A stretch of DNA of 64,000 nt from Nocardioides daeguensis (GCF_019192965.1 NZ_JAHTKU010000004.1:186001-250000); one strand, 5' to 3'. Shown: positions 47,731 to 56,973, numbered from the stretch's first letter. The notes: generated by a model not told the origin, from the letters alone. Numbers and translations: made by a program.

Positions 47731-48813
47731 GTGCCCTCTCCCGCCGCTCTGCGTGACACCGTCACCCTCGCTCACGGCCCCGCTTGGCCCAACCGGCTCA
47801 CGCTCGCGCCGCTGACGAACGTGCAGAGCAACGACGACGGCACCCTGAGCGACGACGAGCACGACTGGCTGGTGGCCCGCGGGCGGGGCGGGTTCGGACT
47901 CACCATGACCTGCGCGGCGTACGTCGCCCCCGAGGGCCGGGCCTGGCGCGGTCAGCTCGGCATCGCCGGCGACGAGCACCTGCCGGGTCTGCGACGGCTG
48001 GCCGACAGCCTGCGCGCGAGCGGCACCCGGTCCGCCGTGCAGCTCCACCACGGCGGCCGGCGCTCCGACAGCGTGCTCAACGGTGTTCCCAACGTCGGCC
48101 CGTGGGCGGACCCGGCGAAGCAGACGGTCGCCCTCACCACCGAGGGTGTGCACAGCGTCGTGGCGGACTTCGTCGCGGCGGCGGTGCGCGCGGAGAAGGC
48201 CGGTTTCGACGGCGTGGAGGTGCATGGGGCGCACGGGTATCTTCTCGCGCAGTTCCTCGACGCACGCTCCAACCGCCGCGAGGACGGGTTCGGCGGATCG
48301 CTGGAGGACCGGATCCGTCCGCTGCGCGAGGTCCTCGAGGGGATCCGCGCGGCGACCGGACCGGACTTCCAGCTCGGCCTGCGGCTGAGCCCCGAGGGCT
48401 ACGGCATCGCGCTGCACGAGGGCCGCGAGACCGCCCGCGCGCTGCTCGCCACCGGCTGGCTCGACTACCTCGACATGTCGCTGTGGGACGTGCGGATGCG
48501 TCCCCGCACCGAGGGGTACGACGGCCTGCTCATCGAGCAGTTCACCGACCTGCCGCGGCACGGCGCGCTGCTCGGAGTGGCCGGCGGCGTGCTGACGACC
48601 GCGGACGCCCAGTGGTGCCTCGAGCAGGGCGCGGACGTGGTCACGGTCGGCACCGGCGCGATCTTGCACCACGACTTCGCGGCTCGCGCCCTCGCCGACA
48701 CCGGCTTCCGAGCCCGGTCACGGCCGGTGCCGCGCGAGGAGCTCGCCGCCGAGCACGTCGGCCCGGCCTTCCTGGACTACCTCGCGGCGGGCTGGGACGA
48801 CCTGGTCGCCTGA
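47731..48813 (+). CDS. NADH:flavin oxidoreductase (Old Yellow Enzyme family)
   Basis: A 360-aa product. GTG 47731 is favoured by the CAGGAT -10-like hexamer 6 nt upstream; GTG 47710 is possible. FMN-barrel features are WPNRLTLAPLTNVQSNDDGT, SAVQLHHGGRRSDSVLNGVP (H-H-G-G near the FMN), GFDGVEVHGAHGYLLAQFLD (the H-x-A-H-G-Y-L active-site motif), SNRREDGFGGSLEDRIRPLR (Arg pair) and VGTGAILHHDFAARAL. These enzymes reduce activated C=C bonds using NAD(P)H. The last 37 bp overlap the convergent MMPL gene. Natural substrate unknown. Confidence 0.94.
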   Translation: MPSPAALRDTVTLAHGPAWPNRLTLAPLTNVQSNDDGTLSDDEHDWLVARGRGGFGLTMTCAAYVAPEGRAWRGQLGIAGDEHLPGLRRLADSLRASGTRSAVQLHHGGRRSDSVLNGVPNVGPWADPAKQTVALTTEGVHSVVADFVAAAVRAEKAGFDGVEVHGAHGYLLAQFLDARSNRREDGFGGSLEDRIRPLREVLEGIRAATGPDFQLGLRLSPEGYGIALHEGRETARALLATGWLDYLDMSLWDVRMRPRTEGYDGLLIEQFTDLPRHGALLGVAGGVLTTADAQWCLEQGADVVTVGTGAILHHDFAARALADTGFRARSRPVPREELAAEHVGPAFLDYLAAGWDDLVA

Positions 48814-50831
48814 CGGCGCGGCCACCAGAACCGGTCCCCCATCCGCACGGCGATGGCGGGGACCAGGACGGTGCGGACCAGGAGCGTGTCGAGCAGGACG
48901 CCGACGCAGATGACGATGCCGAGCTGGGCGAGCACGACGAGCGGCAGCACGCCGAGCACCGCGAACACCGCCGCCAGCAGGATGCCGGCGCTGGTGATGA
49001 CACCTCCGGTGGAGGCGAGCGCACGCAGCATGCCCTCGCGGGCCCCGTGCTCCTCGGCCTCCTCGGCAGCGCGCGCGACGAGGAAGATGTTGTAGTCGAC
49101 GCCGAGCGCGACCAGGAAGAGGAAGGCCTGGAGGGGTACGCCGACGTCGATCCGGTCGAAGCCGAACACCGTGCTGCTGATCACCCAGCCGGCCCCGAGC
49201 GCGGCGGCGTAGGTGGCGACGACGGTGAGGACGAGCACGACGGGCGCGACGAGCGAGCGCAGGAGCAGGCCGAGCGCCAGCAGCACGACGACCAGGATGA
49301 GCGGCAGCACGAGGGTCCGGTCGTCCCGGGTCGCGGCGTCGGTGTCGACGTCCTCCGCGTCGGTGCCGCCGACCAGGGTGTCCGGGAAGTCGCCGAGCGC
49401 GGATCGCAGGGAGGTGACGTCCTCGCGCGCCTGCGGCGTACCGGGCGCGTGGTCGAGGACGACGTCGAGGCGGGTGCGGCCGTCGTGCTCACCCACCGGG
49501 CGTACCGACGCGACGCCGTCGGCGGACTGGGCGGCCCGGGTCACGGCGGCGACGTCGTCGCGGGTCAGCACCACGGCCGGGTCCGCGCTACCGGCCGGGA
49601 AGGACTCCGCGAGCCGGCCCGCCGCGGCGATGGACTCGGGGGTGTCGATGAACTGGTCGGCCTCCGAGAGCCCGCTGCGGATGCCGACCATGCCGCTGGC
49701 CAGCACCGCCAGCACCGCGATGCCGGCGGCCGCGGACAGGACCGGCCGGTGCGCGACGGCGTCGCCGACGCGACGCCAGAAGGAGCGCCCCTCCGACAGG
49801 GTCGGTGTCCCGACCTGCGGGCGGCGGGGCCAGAAGATCCAGCGGGGGAAGACCACGAGCGCCAGCGGCAGCACGACCAGGACGGCGAGCGCCGCGATCA
49901 CCACGCCGATCGCGCAGGCCAGGCCGAGCCCGCGGGTCGACGGGAAGGCGGAGAGCAGCAGCGTGAGCAGCGCGACGACCACGGTCGCGGCGCTGGCGAG
50001 GACCGCCTCGCTGGTCCGGCGCCACGCGCGAGACATCGCCTCCGGCCGGCTGGGCGTGCGGTGGAGCTCGTCGCGGTAGCGGGAGATGAGGAGCAGTGCG
50101 TAGTCGGTGCCGGCGCCGAAGACGAGGACGGAGAGGATGCCGGTCGTCGACTGGTCGAAGGCGACGCCCAGGCCGGCGAGGGCGTGCGTGGCCGCCACGG
50201 AGGCCAGCCGGTCGGCGATGCCGACCACGAGCAGCGGCACCAGCCACAGGACCGGTGAGCGGTAGGTGATGATCAGCAGGACGGCGACGACCGAGGCGGT
50301 GACCATCAGCAACGTGACGTCGGCGCCCTCGAACACCTGGGCCAGGTCGCCCTGGATCGCGGCGGGCCCGGTCACCTCGGCGCGGACGCCGTCCGGCAGG
50401 TCCCGGCGTACGGCGGCACGCAGGTCCTCGACGTCGTCGGAGAGCTGGGCCGCGTCGTTGCTGGGCATCGGGATCACGCCGACCAGCGCCGTCTGGTCCT
50501 CGGCGGCCTGCAGCGGCGCCGTGCCGCCGCCCGCGGCCCGCGCGAACGACCCGCCGAGCGTGGCCTGCTCGGCCGGGGTCAGCGCGCGCTCGGCGGAGTA
50601 GAGCACGACTGCGACCTGGCTGTCGCCGGTCGGGAAGTCCTCGAGCAGGCGCGCCACCTCCGTGGAGTCGGCGCCTGCGGGCAGCTGGTCGGTCGCAGCG
50701 CGGTCCACCGGGGCGGTGCCCACGGCGCCGATGAGCGCCCCGCCGATGAGCAGGTAGAGGACGGGCAGGATCCAGGCGACCCGGGGACGCAGCATCGAGC
50801 TCGGGCGAGCGTTCACCACAGATGCTTCCAT
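48777..50831 (-). CDS. MMPL/RND-family membrane transporter
   Basis: A 684-aa product from ATG 50831. There are two repeats, each with an extracytoplasmic loop and several helices: VLYLLIGGALIGAVG at the start; VLVFGAGTDYALLLISRYRD (G-x-x-x-D-Y motif) near residue 235; TSEAVLASAATVVVALLTLL; and in the second half FLFLVALGVDYNIFLVARAA and GVITSAGILLAAVFAVLGVL. This is the typical MMPL layout. Such proteins export lipids, peptides or drugs using proton force. It is divergent from a MarR repressor 17 bp away, which probably controls it, so efflux of a toxic small molecule is plausible. Confidence 0.93.
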   Translation of the reverse strand: MEASVVNARPSSMLRPRVAWILPVLYLLIGGALIGAVGTAPVDRAATDQLPAGADSTEVARLLEDFPTGDSQVAVVLYSAERALTPAEQATLGGSFARAAGGGTAPLQAAEDQTALVGVIPMPSNDAAQLSDDVEDLRAAVRRDLPDGVRAEVTGPAAIQGDLAQVFEGADVTLLMVTASVVAVLLIITYRSPVLWLVPLLVVGIADRLASVAATHALAGLGVAFDQSTTGILSVLVFGAGTDYALLLISRYRDELHRTPSRPEAMSRAWRRTSEAVLASAATVVVALLTLLLSAFPSTRGLGLACAIGVVIAALAVLVVLPLALVVFPRWIFWPRRPQVGTPTLSEGRSFWRRVGDAVAHRPVLSAAAGIAVLAVLASGMVGIRSGLSEADQFIDTPESIAAAGRLAESFPAGSADPAVVLTRDDVAAVTRAAQSADGVASVRPVGEHDGRTRLDVVLDHAPGTPQAREDVTSLRSALGDFPDTLVGGTDAEDVDTDAATRDDRTLVLPLILVVVLLALGLLLRSLVAPVVLVLTVVATYAAALGAGWVISSTVFGFDRIDVGVPLQAFLFLVALGVDYNIFLVARAAEEAEEHGAREGMLRALASTGGVITSAGILLAAVFAVLGVLPLVVLAQLGIVICVGVLLDTLLVRTVLVPAIAVRMGDRFWWPRRQATRSSQPAAR

Positions 50832-50838
50832 GATGGAA
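50826..50838. promoter_or_regulatory. Operator between MMPL and marR genes
   Basis: The 13-bp palindrome TTCCATGATGGAA (6-bp arms around G) overlaps the ATG of the MMPL gene and lies 11 nt before marR. On the minus strand TATCTT, 6 nt before the MMPL ATG, is a leaderless -10. A MarR dimer here would block both genes. Confidence 0.55.
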
Positions 50839-50848
50839 AGATAAGCAC

Positions 50849-51331
50849 ATGTCCCCTATCGGCGACCACCCCGCCGGCTCCCGGGTCCCCGTGCTGGTCC
50901 AGCAGCTCTCCTACGAGCTCACCCGGTTCTCGCACCTGTTCGCCCACCGGCACGCGCTCCACCCGACCGACATCGACGCCTTGGCACACCTGCACCAGGC
51001 GGCGCTGCGCGGAGAGGCGATGACCCCCGGCCGGCTGGCCGCCTCGATCGACCTGAGCCCACCGGCGACCACCGCGCTGCTGCGGCGCCTGGAGGCGAGC
51101 GGCCACGTGGAACGCATCCCCGATCCCGCCGACGGCCGTCGCCAGCTGCTCACCCTCACCGCCACCGCCCGCCAGGTGGCGGGCGGCTTCTTCGGTCCGC
51201 TCGCGGGCGCGTTGCGCGCCACGCTGACCGATCTCGACGACGCGGAGGTCGCCGTGGTCGAGCGCTGGCTCGCCAGCGCCACGGAGGCGACCGGGCAGCT
51301 GGCCGACCGGGTCGCCGCCCAGCCGGGATGA
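50849..51331 (+). CDS. MarR-family transcriptional regulator
   Basis: A 160-aa product from ATG 50849. Winged helix: RHALHPTDIDALAHLHQAAL, GEAMTPGRLAASIDLSPPAT, TALLRRLEASGHVERIPDPA and DGRRQLLTLTATARQ (the D-x-R-x wing). Flanking N- and C-terminal helices form the dimer. It probably represses itself and the divergent MMPL exporter through the palindrome between them, with release by an exported ligand. Ligand unknown. Confidence 0.93.
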   Translation: MSPIGDHPAGSRVPVLVQQLSYELTRFSHLFAHRHALHPTDIDALAHLHQAALRGEAMTPGRLAASIDLSPPATTALLRRLEASGHVERIPDPADGRRQLLTLTATARQVAGGFFGPLAGALRATLTDLDDAEVAVVERWLASATEATGQLADRVAAQPG

Positions 51332-52621
51332 TCAGGACCGCCGCGCCTCCGCGAGCACGGCGTCCCGGTCCTCGGGCAGCACGAAGCCCGCGGCGATCGC
51401 CGCGTCCGCCGCGTCGGCGTACGCCGTCACGTAGGCCTCGTGCGTCGGCCAGAGTCGCTCGGCCAGCCCCGCGGGCAGCGGGAGGGTCCGCCCGAACAGG
51501 CCGCAGATGACCGAGGCGCCCGGACCGGCGTCGCCGGAGACGACATCGGCGGGCGCGTCGACGACGGGCGTGCGGATGCCGCCGCGGACGATGCCGAGCC
51601 CGTCGCGGACGAAGGCCCCGTCGACGACCTCGAGCGGCGGAGCGGCCGGGGCTGCCGGACCGCCCCGGGCCCAGGTCTCGAGGTGGCGCAGGGCCGCGCG
51701 GGCGACGTAGGCGTGCTGGCCGCGGTTGACCGGGTCGGGACAGCCGAGGAACGCCTCGAACTCGCCGATCTGGAACAGGTCGGCGTGCGCGGCGCCGGCG
51801 ACCTCCCACACCCGCAGCAGCGGACCGTCGGGCTGGCGTGCGGGCAGGTAGTTGATCCGGCCGAGCAGGTCGCCCTCGGCCTCCAACACGATCACCGGCA
51901 CGTCGAGGTCGTCGCGGACCGGCGTGGGCTCGCCGGCCGCCCGGGCCGCGAGCAGGTCGATCCCCCGCCCCGGCTCGCCGAGCGGCGCAGCGACGTCGCC
52001 GCGGCTGTGCACCAGGAAGCCGTCGAAGAAGCGCTCGAGGGGGTGGACGTGGTTGAGGTAGGTCGTCAGCAGGTACGCCGACTGCGACTGCCCGATCGCC
52101 AGCACCCGCTCCGCGCCGGTCAGCCCGGCCACGGCCCGGGCGACCTCGGTGAAGATGCCGTAGGCGTAGGCGTCGCCGGGGTGGTCGAGCCCGCCGTAGC
52201 GCGCCGGGTCGACCGCCTTGAGGCCCTGGAGCGCCGCGCCCTCGACCGCGACGCTCGCCGTACCGCTCTCGACGCCGTTGTACTGCGCGGACACCCCCGC
52301 CCACGCGTGCCCCTGGCGCACCAGCTCGTCGGCGAGGTAGGTCCAGTCCGGCGCCGCGTCCGCGCCGCTGCTGACGTTGAGCCACTCGACGACGAGGGTC
52401 CCGCTCGCCGGCGCCCCCGCCGGACGACGGACGACGACCCGGGTCGTGAAGCCCGCCGAGGCGTGCGTGGAGTCGACCGAGCGGGCGGTGCCCCGCGCGG
52501 CGTACTCCTCCTCGGCCCAGCCGGCAGCGGCCAGGTCGGGGCCGGGGCGCGCGGCGCTCAGGGCGACGCCGTTGCCGCCGGACAGCAAGGTGAGGGTGGG
52601 GCCGGGCACGGGACGCATCAT
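51332..52621 (-). CDS. Alpha/beta-hydrolase domain-containing protein
   Basis: A 429-aa product. ATG 52621 and 52618 are adjacent possible starts. TLVVEWLNVSSGADAAPDWT, YGIFTEVARAVAGLTGAERV, LAIGQSQSAYLLTTYLNHVH (nucleophile elbow G-Q-S-Q-S), DVPVIVLEAEGDLLGRINYL (acid) and WEVAGAAHADLFQIGEFE (His) give a full catalytic set. It belongs to the large alpha/beta-hydrolase_10 group of secreted or cytoplasmic esterase-like proteins common in actinobacteria; this one has no signal peptide. Divergent from the 52640 gene with an 18-bp spacer, so the two are probably co-regulated. Confidence 0.82.
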   Translation of the reverse strand: MMRPVPGPTLTLLSGGNGVALSAARPGPDLAAAGWAEEEYAARGTARSVDSTHASAGFTTRVVVRRPAGAPASGTLVVEWLNVSSGADAAPDWTYLADELVRQGHAWAGVSAQYNGVESGTASVAVEGAALQGLKAVDPARYGGLDHPGDAYAYGIFTEVARAVAGLTGAERVLAIGQSQSAYLLTTYLNHVHPLERFFDGFLVHSRGDVAAPLGEPGRGIDLLAARAAGEPTPVRDDLDVPVIVLEAEGDLLGRINYLPARQPDGPLLRVWEVAGAAHADLFQIGEFEAFLGCPDPVNRGQHAYVARAALRHLETWARGGPAAPAAPPLEVVDGAFVRDGLGIVRGGIRTPVVDAPADVVSGDAGPGASVICGLFGRTLPLPAGLAERLWPTHEAYVTAYADAADAAIAAGFVLPEDRDAVLAEARRS

Positions 52622-52639
52622 GCCGCGTAGGGTGCGCCC

Positions 52640-53962
52640 GTGCTGCCGTCCTTCGAGATCGCCGCCCGCCACCGTCCGGTCACACTGGTGGCCACGAGCG
52701 ACGCGTTCCCACTGCGCGCTCCCTTCGGCGCGGTCGAGGCGACGCTTGCGGGCGCCGGGACCGCGGAGCTGGCGCTGGAGGGAGCCGACGGCACCCGGCT
52801 GGCGGTCCGGCTCGAGGACGGTCGGGCGTCGCTGCTGGTGCGCCTCGGCGGGGTCGAGCACCCGCTGCGCAGCCGGCGGTACGGCCGGGTCGCAACGCCG
52901 CCCACGCGGCTCGGCCTGACCCTGACCGGTGACCACCTGGCCGTCCTGACCCTCGAGGACGGCGGGTGGGTCGCACGCGGGCGGATCGACCTGCGTGAGA
53001 TCGGCGGACCCGACACCCGCGACCCTGCCTGGCTCGCCGGGCTGCGGCCCGACGCGTCCGGGGTCGACGACGTGCGTGCGGGCAGCTTCGGGCAGCTGGG
53101 GCTGCGTGACATCCGGCTGGTGTCGCACGCCGACGGGTCGCCGTACCGGGTCGGGCGCGAGGTGTTGTTCACGGCGACCAGCGCCGGCCCGGGCTTCTTC
53201 GACACCGCGCACACCTCGGTGTGGGCGCTGCGCGCGACCGGTGACATCGAGTGGCGCGCCGACCTGTTCTTCGAGCGCCCCGACCACCCGGGCGTGTACG
53301 GCGACCACGCGACCCACCTCGTGCGCGACGCGGAGCGGTGGCTGGTGGCGACGAGCACCTGGTCGGACTTCCCCGCCCGCAAGGCGGACCGGGTCCCCGG
53401 CGCGCTCCGCGTGACCCTCGCGGAGTCGGCCGACGACCTCACCCGCGGCCAGCACGTGCTCGCCACCCGGCACCTGGACCTGCCCACCGCCGGCCCGAGC
53501 GTCGGCACGTGGGACCCGCACCTGGTGCGGACACCGGACGGCTGGCTGGTGGGCTACGTCAGCGCACGACGGTTCTTCGACTTCCACCCGTTGCTCGCCG
53601 CCGGCCCGTCCCTGGACCGCCTCGCGCTGCGGGGAGCGGCGAGCGACCGTCGGGCGACCGAGGGCACGACCCTGCTCCGCGTCGGCGAGGACTGGAGGGT
53701 CCTGGCCAGCGACGGCAGGGACAACCCCCGGGCGCTCCGCGGCCGCTACCCGGTGTTCGACACCTCGCTCACCGAGATCGGCACCGTGGCCGCGCCGTAC
53801 CCGACCAACATCCCGTGGCCGACCGTCGTACCGCCCGACCCGGACGTGCCGGGCGACGAGTGGCGGCTGGTGACGTTCGACGGGCGTCGGTCAGGTGGCC
53901 GGCTGGCCGGCTACGGCACCCACGGTGACCTGATCGTCATGCGACAGACCGCACCGGCGTGA
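52640..53962 (+). CDS. Hypothetical protein, possible beta-propeller glycosidase-like fold
   Basis: A 440-aa product from GTG 52640, with TAGGGT 6 nt upstream (leaderless). The sequence is rich in short strands with repeating Trp/Asp patterns: ADLFFERPDHPGVYGDHATH, RWLVATSTWSDFPARKADRV, VGTWDPHLVRTPDGWLVGYV, DWRVLASDGRDNPRALRGRY, EWRLVTFDGRRSGGRLAGYG. These resemble blades of five-bladed GH43-like propellers (W-D-x-x and D-G-W-L-V), but catalytic residues cannot be assigned. The N-terminal 150 residues may be a separate beta domain. No signal peptide. Family unrecognised. Confidence 0.78.
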   Translation: MLPSFEIAARHRPVTLVATSDAFPLRAPFGAVEATLAGAGTAELALEGADGTRLAVRLEDGRASLLVRLGGVEHPLRSRRYGRVATPPTRLGLTLTGDHLAVLTLEDGGWVARGRIDLREIGGPDTRDPAWLAGLRPDASGVDDVRAGSFGQLGLRDIRLVSHADGSPYRVGREVLFTATSAGPGFFDTAHTSVWALRATGDIEWRADLFFERPDHPGVYGDHATHLVRDAERWLVATSTWSDFPARKADRVPGALRVTLAESADDLTRGQHVLATRHLDLPTAGPSVGTWDPHLVRTPDGWLVGYVSARRFFDFHPLLAAGPSLDRLALRGAASDRRATEGTTLLRVGEDWRVLASDGRDNPRALRGRYPVFDTSLTEIGTVAAPYPTNIPWPTVVPPDPDVPGDEWRLVTFDGRRSGGRLAGYGTHGDLIVMRQTAPA

Positions 53963-53977
53963 CCGTCGCCGCGCTCC

Positions 53978-54001
53978 CCCCGCCGCGAATTTGCGGCGGG
54001 G
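53978..54001 (+). terminator. Hairpin after the 52640 gene
   Basis: CCCCGCCGC (53978-53986) pairs with 53993-54001 around GAATTT. It lies 16 nt after the stop. The following 54002-54059 is a GGGAGCGAGGAACGAGCG-type intergenic repeat. Confidence 0.65.
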
Positions 54002-54059
54002 ACGCCGTACGAGGAGGCGTGGGGAGCGAGGAACGAGCGACGCGGTCGCGCCAGTCAGC

Positions 54060-54245
54060 TCAGTCGCGACGGTCGGCGTAGTCCGACCACTTGTCGAGCA
54101 CTTCGGGCTCTACCTCGTCGGCACTGGACGGTGCGGGCTCTCCATGGAGCTCCGCCGCCAGGGCCGAGAGATCAGTCTCGTGAGTGCGGTACTTCAGGTC
54201 GCGAGCGACCTTGGTCTGCTTGGCTTTCGCACGGCCGCGGCCCAT
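54060..54245 (-). CDS. DUF3073 family small basic protein
   Basis: A 61-aa product from ATG 54245: MGRGRAKAKQTKVARDLKYR, then THETDLSALAAELHG and an acidic tail ending DKWSDYADRRD. The basic first half is the invariant DUF3073 signature found almost only in actinobacteria, usually encoded directly beside purM, as here. Function unknown; the KQTKVARDLKY helix suggests nucleic-acid or ribosome binding. The gap to purM (54246-54400) has no gene. Confidence 0.93.
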   Translation of the reverse strand: MGRGRAKAKQTKVARDLKYRTHETDLSALAAELHGEPAPSSADEVEPEVLDKWSDYADRRD

Positions 54246-54400
54246 AGGGTCCAGCCCCCTCGCACACTTGGCCGGTAGCCCTCCGGGCCCCGGACTGCTG
54301 AATACGTAGTCTCGTGGGTCCAACGGTACATGGCCGGTGGGTGTTCCCGCACGCCGGGGACGCACCTCAGCGCGCCTTCACGGCGCAAGTGAGGCGCAGG

Positions 54401-55453
54401 TCACCAACCGGGGTGCTGGCCGACCAGCGTCACGCTGCCGTCGCCCGCGACGACCTCGCCGGCGACCCAGGCCTCCACGCCGTGCTCGGCGAGCGTGGCG
54501 ATCGCCGCGTCGACATCCGCGGCGGGAGTCAGGGAGACCATGCCGACACCGCAGTTGAGGGTCGCCTCGAGGCTCGCCTGGTCGACGCCGCCCGCCGTGC
54601 GGACGACGTCGAAGATCGGCTGCGGGGTCCAGCTCGCGCGGTCCAGCGTGGCGCTGAGGTGAGCCGGCATGACGCGAGCCAGGTTGTTGGCCAGGCCGCC
54701 ACCGGTGATGTGGGCCATCGCGTGGGTGCCGGTCGCGTCGGCGAGCGCGAGACAGGCCTTCGCATAGATCTTCGTCGGCACGAGGAGCTCCTCGCCGAGC
54801 GTCGAGCCGAGCTCGTCGACCCGACGGTCGAGCTCCCAGCCGAGCTCGGTGAAGAAGACGTGGCGAGCCAGGGAGTAGCCGTTGGAGTGGAGGCCGGAGG
54901 CCTTCATCGCGATGACGATGTCGCCCTGCTCGACCTTCTCGGCGCCGAGCAGGCGGTGTGCGTCGACGACACCGGTGGTGGCGCCGGCGACGTCGTACTC
55001 GTCGGGGGCGAGCAGGCCGGGGTGCTCGGCGGTCTCGCCGCCGACCAGCGCACAGCCCGCCTCGGTGCACGCCTCGGCGATGCCCTTGACGATCGCCGCG
55101 ATGCGCTCGGGGACGACCTTGCCGGTGGCGATGTAGTCGGTCATGAAGAGTGGCTCGGCACCGCAGACCACGAGGTCGTCGACGACCATGCCGACGAGGT
55201 CGAAGCCGATCGTGTCGTGCTTGTCCATCTTCCGCGCGATGTCGACCTTGGTCCCGACGCCGTCGGTGGAGGTCGCGAGCAGCGGACGCTCGTACTTCTT
55301 CAGCGCCGAGGCGTCGAAGAGACCGGCGAACCCGCCCAGGCCACCCAGCACCTCGGGGCGGCGGGACTTCGCGACCCACTCCTTCATCAGGTCGACGGCG
55401 CGGTCCGCGGCCTCGATGTCGACGCCGGCACGGGCGTAGGCGTTGTCAGCCAC
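54401..55453 (-). CDS. purM: Phosphoribosylformylglycinamidine cyclo-ligase
   Basis: A 350-aa product from GTG 55453. NAYARAGVDIEAADRAVDLM, LLATSTDGVGTKVDIARKMD, FDLVGMVVDDLVVCGAEPLF, GCALVGGETAEHPGL, GLHSNGYSLARHVFF and MAHITGGGLANNLARVMP are the PurM/AIRS hallmarks. It closes the imidazole ring to make AIR in purine synthesis. 26 bp downstream of purF on the same strand. GAGGGAACC precedes the GTG. Full length. Confidence 0.97.
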   Translation of the reverse strand: MADNAYARAGVDIEAADRAVDLMKEWVAKSRRPEVLGGLGGFAGLFDASALKKYERPLLATSTDGVGTKVDIARKMDKHDTIGFDLVGMVVDDLVVCGAEPLFMTDYIATGKVVPERIAAIVKGIAEACTEAGCALVGGETAEHPGLLAPDEYDVAGATTGVVDAHRLLGAEKVEQGDIVIAMKASGLHSNGYSLARHVFFTELGWELDRRVDELGSTLGEELLVPTKIYAKACLALADATGTHAMAHITGGGLANNLARVMPAHLSATLDRASWTPQPIFDVVRTAGGVDQASLEATLNCGVGMVSLTPAADVDAAIATLAEHGVEAWVAGEVVAGDGSVTLVGQHPGW

Positions 55454-55479
55454 GGTTCCCTCGGTCTCCTTGCTGGATG

Positions 55480-56940
55480 TCACGGGTTGTTGAAGACGGG
55501 AAGGGCCTCGCCGTGCATGCTCGGCTTGAGCGTGGCCTCGAGGAGGTGCTTGCCGAGCAGGCTCTCGTCGGGGAGCTCGATCGGGTACTCGCCGGTGAAG
55601 CAGGCGGTGCACAGCGTGGTCTGCGGCTGGCCCGTCGCCTGGACCATGCCCTCCAGCGAGATGTAGCCAAGGCTGTCAGCGCCGACGCTGGCGGCGATCT
55701 CGTCGACGTCGAGCCCGTTGGCGATCAGCTCGGCCCGGGTCGCGAAGTCGATGCCGTAGAAGCACGGCCACTTCACCGGCGGGCTGGAGATCCGGACGTG
55801 GACCTCGGTGGCGCCGGCCTCACGGAGCATCCGGACCTGCGCGCGCTGGGTGTTGCCGCGCACGATCGAGTCGTCGACCACGACGATCCGCTTGCCGCGG
55901 ATCATGTGCTCGAGCGCGTTGAGCTTGAGCCGGATGCCGAGCTGGCGCAGGGTCTGCGACGGCTGGATGAAGGTGCGGCCGACGTAGGCGTTCTTGACGA
56001 AGCCCTGGCCGAACGGGATGCCGCTCTCCAGCGCGTAGCCGGACGCGGCCGGCGTACCGGACTCCGGGACCGGGATCACCAGGTCGGCGTCGACCGGGAA
56101 CTCGCGGGCCAGCTGGCGGCCCATCTCGACCCGCGCCTCGTGGACGCTGCGACCGGCGATCGTGGCGTCGGGACGGGCGAGGTAGACGTACTCGAACACG
56201 CATCCCTTGCGGCGCGGCTCGGCGAACTTGTGGGAGCGCAGGCCGTCCTCGTCGATGACGATGAGCTCACCCGGCTCGACCTCGCGCACGACGCTCGCGC
56301 CGGTGGTGGCCAGCGCGGCGTCCTCGCTCGCGACCACCCAGCCCCGCTCGAGGCGGCCGAGCACGAGCGGCCGGATGCCCTCGGGGTCGCGGGCGGCGTA
56401 CAGCGTGTTCTCGTTCATGAACACGAACGAGAAGGCACCGTGGACCTGCGGCAGCAGCTCGAGCGCGCGGGCCTCCAGCGACTGGTCCGGGTGGTGCGCG
56501 AGGAGCGCGGTCACCAGGCTGGTGTCGTTGGTGGCCGACTCGAGGTTGCGGGCGTGGATGTCGAGCTCGCCGTCGTCGCTCGGCAGCTCCTGGACCATCT
56601 GCGCGAGCTGCGCGGTGTTGATCAGGTTGCCGTTGTGCCCGAGCGCGATCGAGCCGTCCTCGGTGGGCCGGAACGTCGGCTGCGCGTTCTGCCAGGTGCT
56701 CGCACCGGTGGTCGAGTAGCGGCAGTGGCCGACCGCGAGGTGGCCCGCGAACGACTCGAGGGTGTTCTCGTCGAAGACCTGGGAGACCAGGCCCATGTCC
56801 TTGTAGACGAGGATCTGCCGACCGTTGCTGACCGAGATGCCCGCGGACTCCTGCCCGCGGTGCTGCAGCGAGTAGAGACCGAAGTACGTCAGCTTCGCGA
56901 CGTCCTCACCCGGGGCCCATACTCCGAAGACTCCGCACAC
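55480..56940 (-). CDS. purF: Amidophosphoribosyltransferase (Fe-S type)
   Basis: A 486-aa product from GTG 56940, with TACGCT 7 nt upstream (leaderless). The start MCGVFGVWAPGED puts the catalytic Cys at position 2, so little or no propeptide is needed. Glutaminase domain: YSLQHRGQESAGISVSNGRQ and GHCRYSTTGAST. PRPP loop: RIVVVDDSIVRGNTQRAQV. Cys residues in KGCVFEYVYL, WPCFYGIDFA and TTLCTACFTGEYP are those that bind the 4Fe-4S cluster in the Bacillus-type enzyme. It catalyses the first committed step of purine synthesis. Confidence 0.97.
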   Translation of the reverse strand: MCGVFGVWAPGEDVAKLTYFGLYSLQHRGQESAGISVSNGRQILVYKDMGLVSQVFDENTLESFAGHLAVGHCRYSTTGASTWQNAQPTFRPTEDGSIALGHNGNLINTAQLAQMVQELPSDDGELDIHARNLESATNDTSLVTALLAHHPDQSLEARALELLPQVHGAFSFVFMNENTLYAARDPEGIRPLVLGRLERGWVVASEDAALATTGASVVREVEPGELIVIDEDGLRSHKFAEPRRKGCVFEYVYLARPDATIAGRSVHEARVEMGRQLAREFPVDADLVIPVPESGTPAASGYALESGIPFGQGFVKNAYVGRTFIQPSQTLRQLGIRLKLNALEHMIRGKRIVVVDDSIVRGNTQRAQVRMLREAGATEVHVRISSPPVKWPCFYGIDFATRAELIANGLDVDEIAASVGADSLGYISLEGMVQATGQPQTTLCTACFTGEYPIELPDESLLGKHLLEATLKPSMHGEALPVFNNP

Positions 56941-56973
56941 GGTCTTCAGCGTACCGGCCGGGCCGCCGATCCT

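Noticed and set aside
47295..47765. Minus-strand frame between tRNA-Glu and the ene-reductase
   Set aside because: Its first third lies antisense to tRNA-Phe and its terminator, and no start signal follows it.
47784..50258. An 824-codon plus-strand frame over the ene-reductase and MMPL genes
   Set aside because: Frame-shifted and antisense shadow; the Old Yellow Enzyme and MMPL frames are intact.
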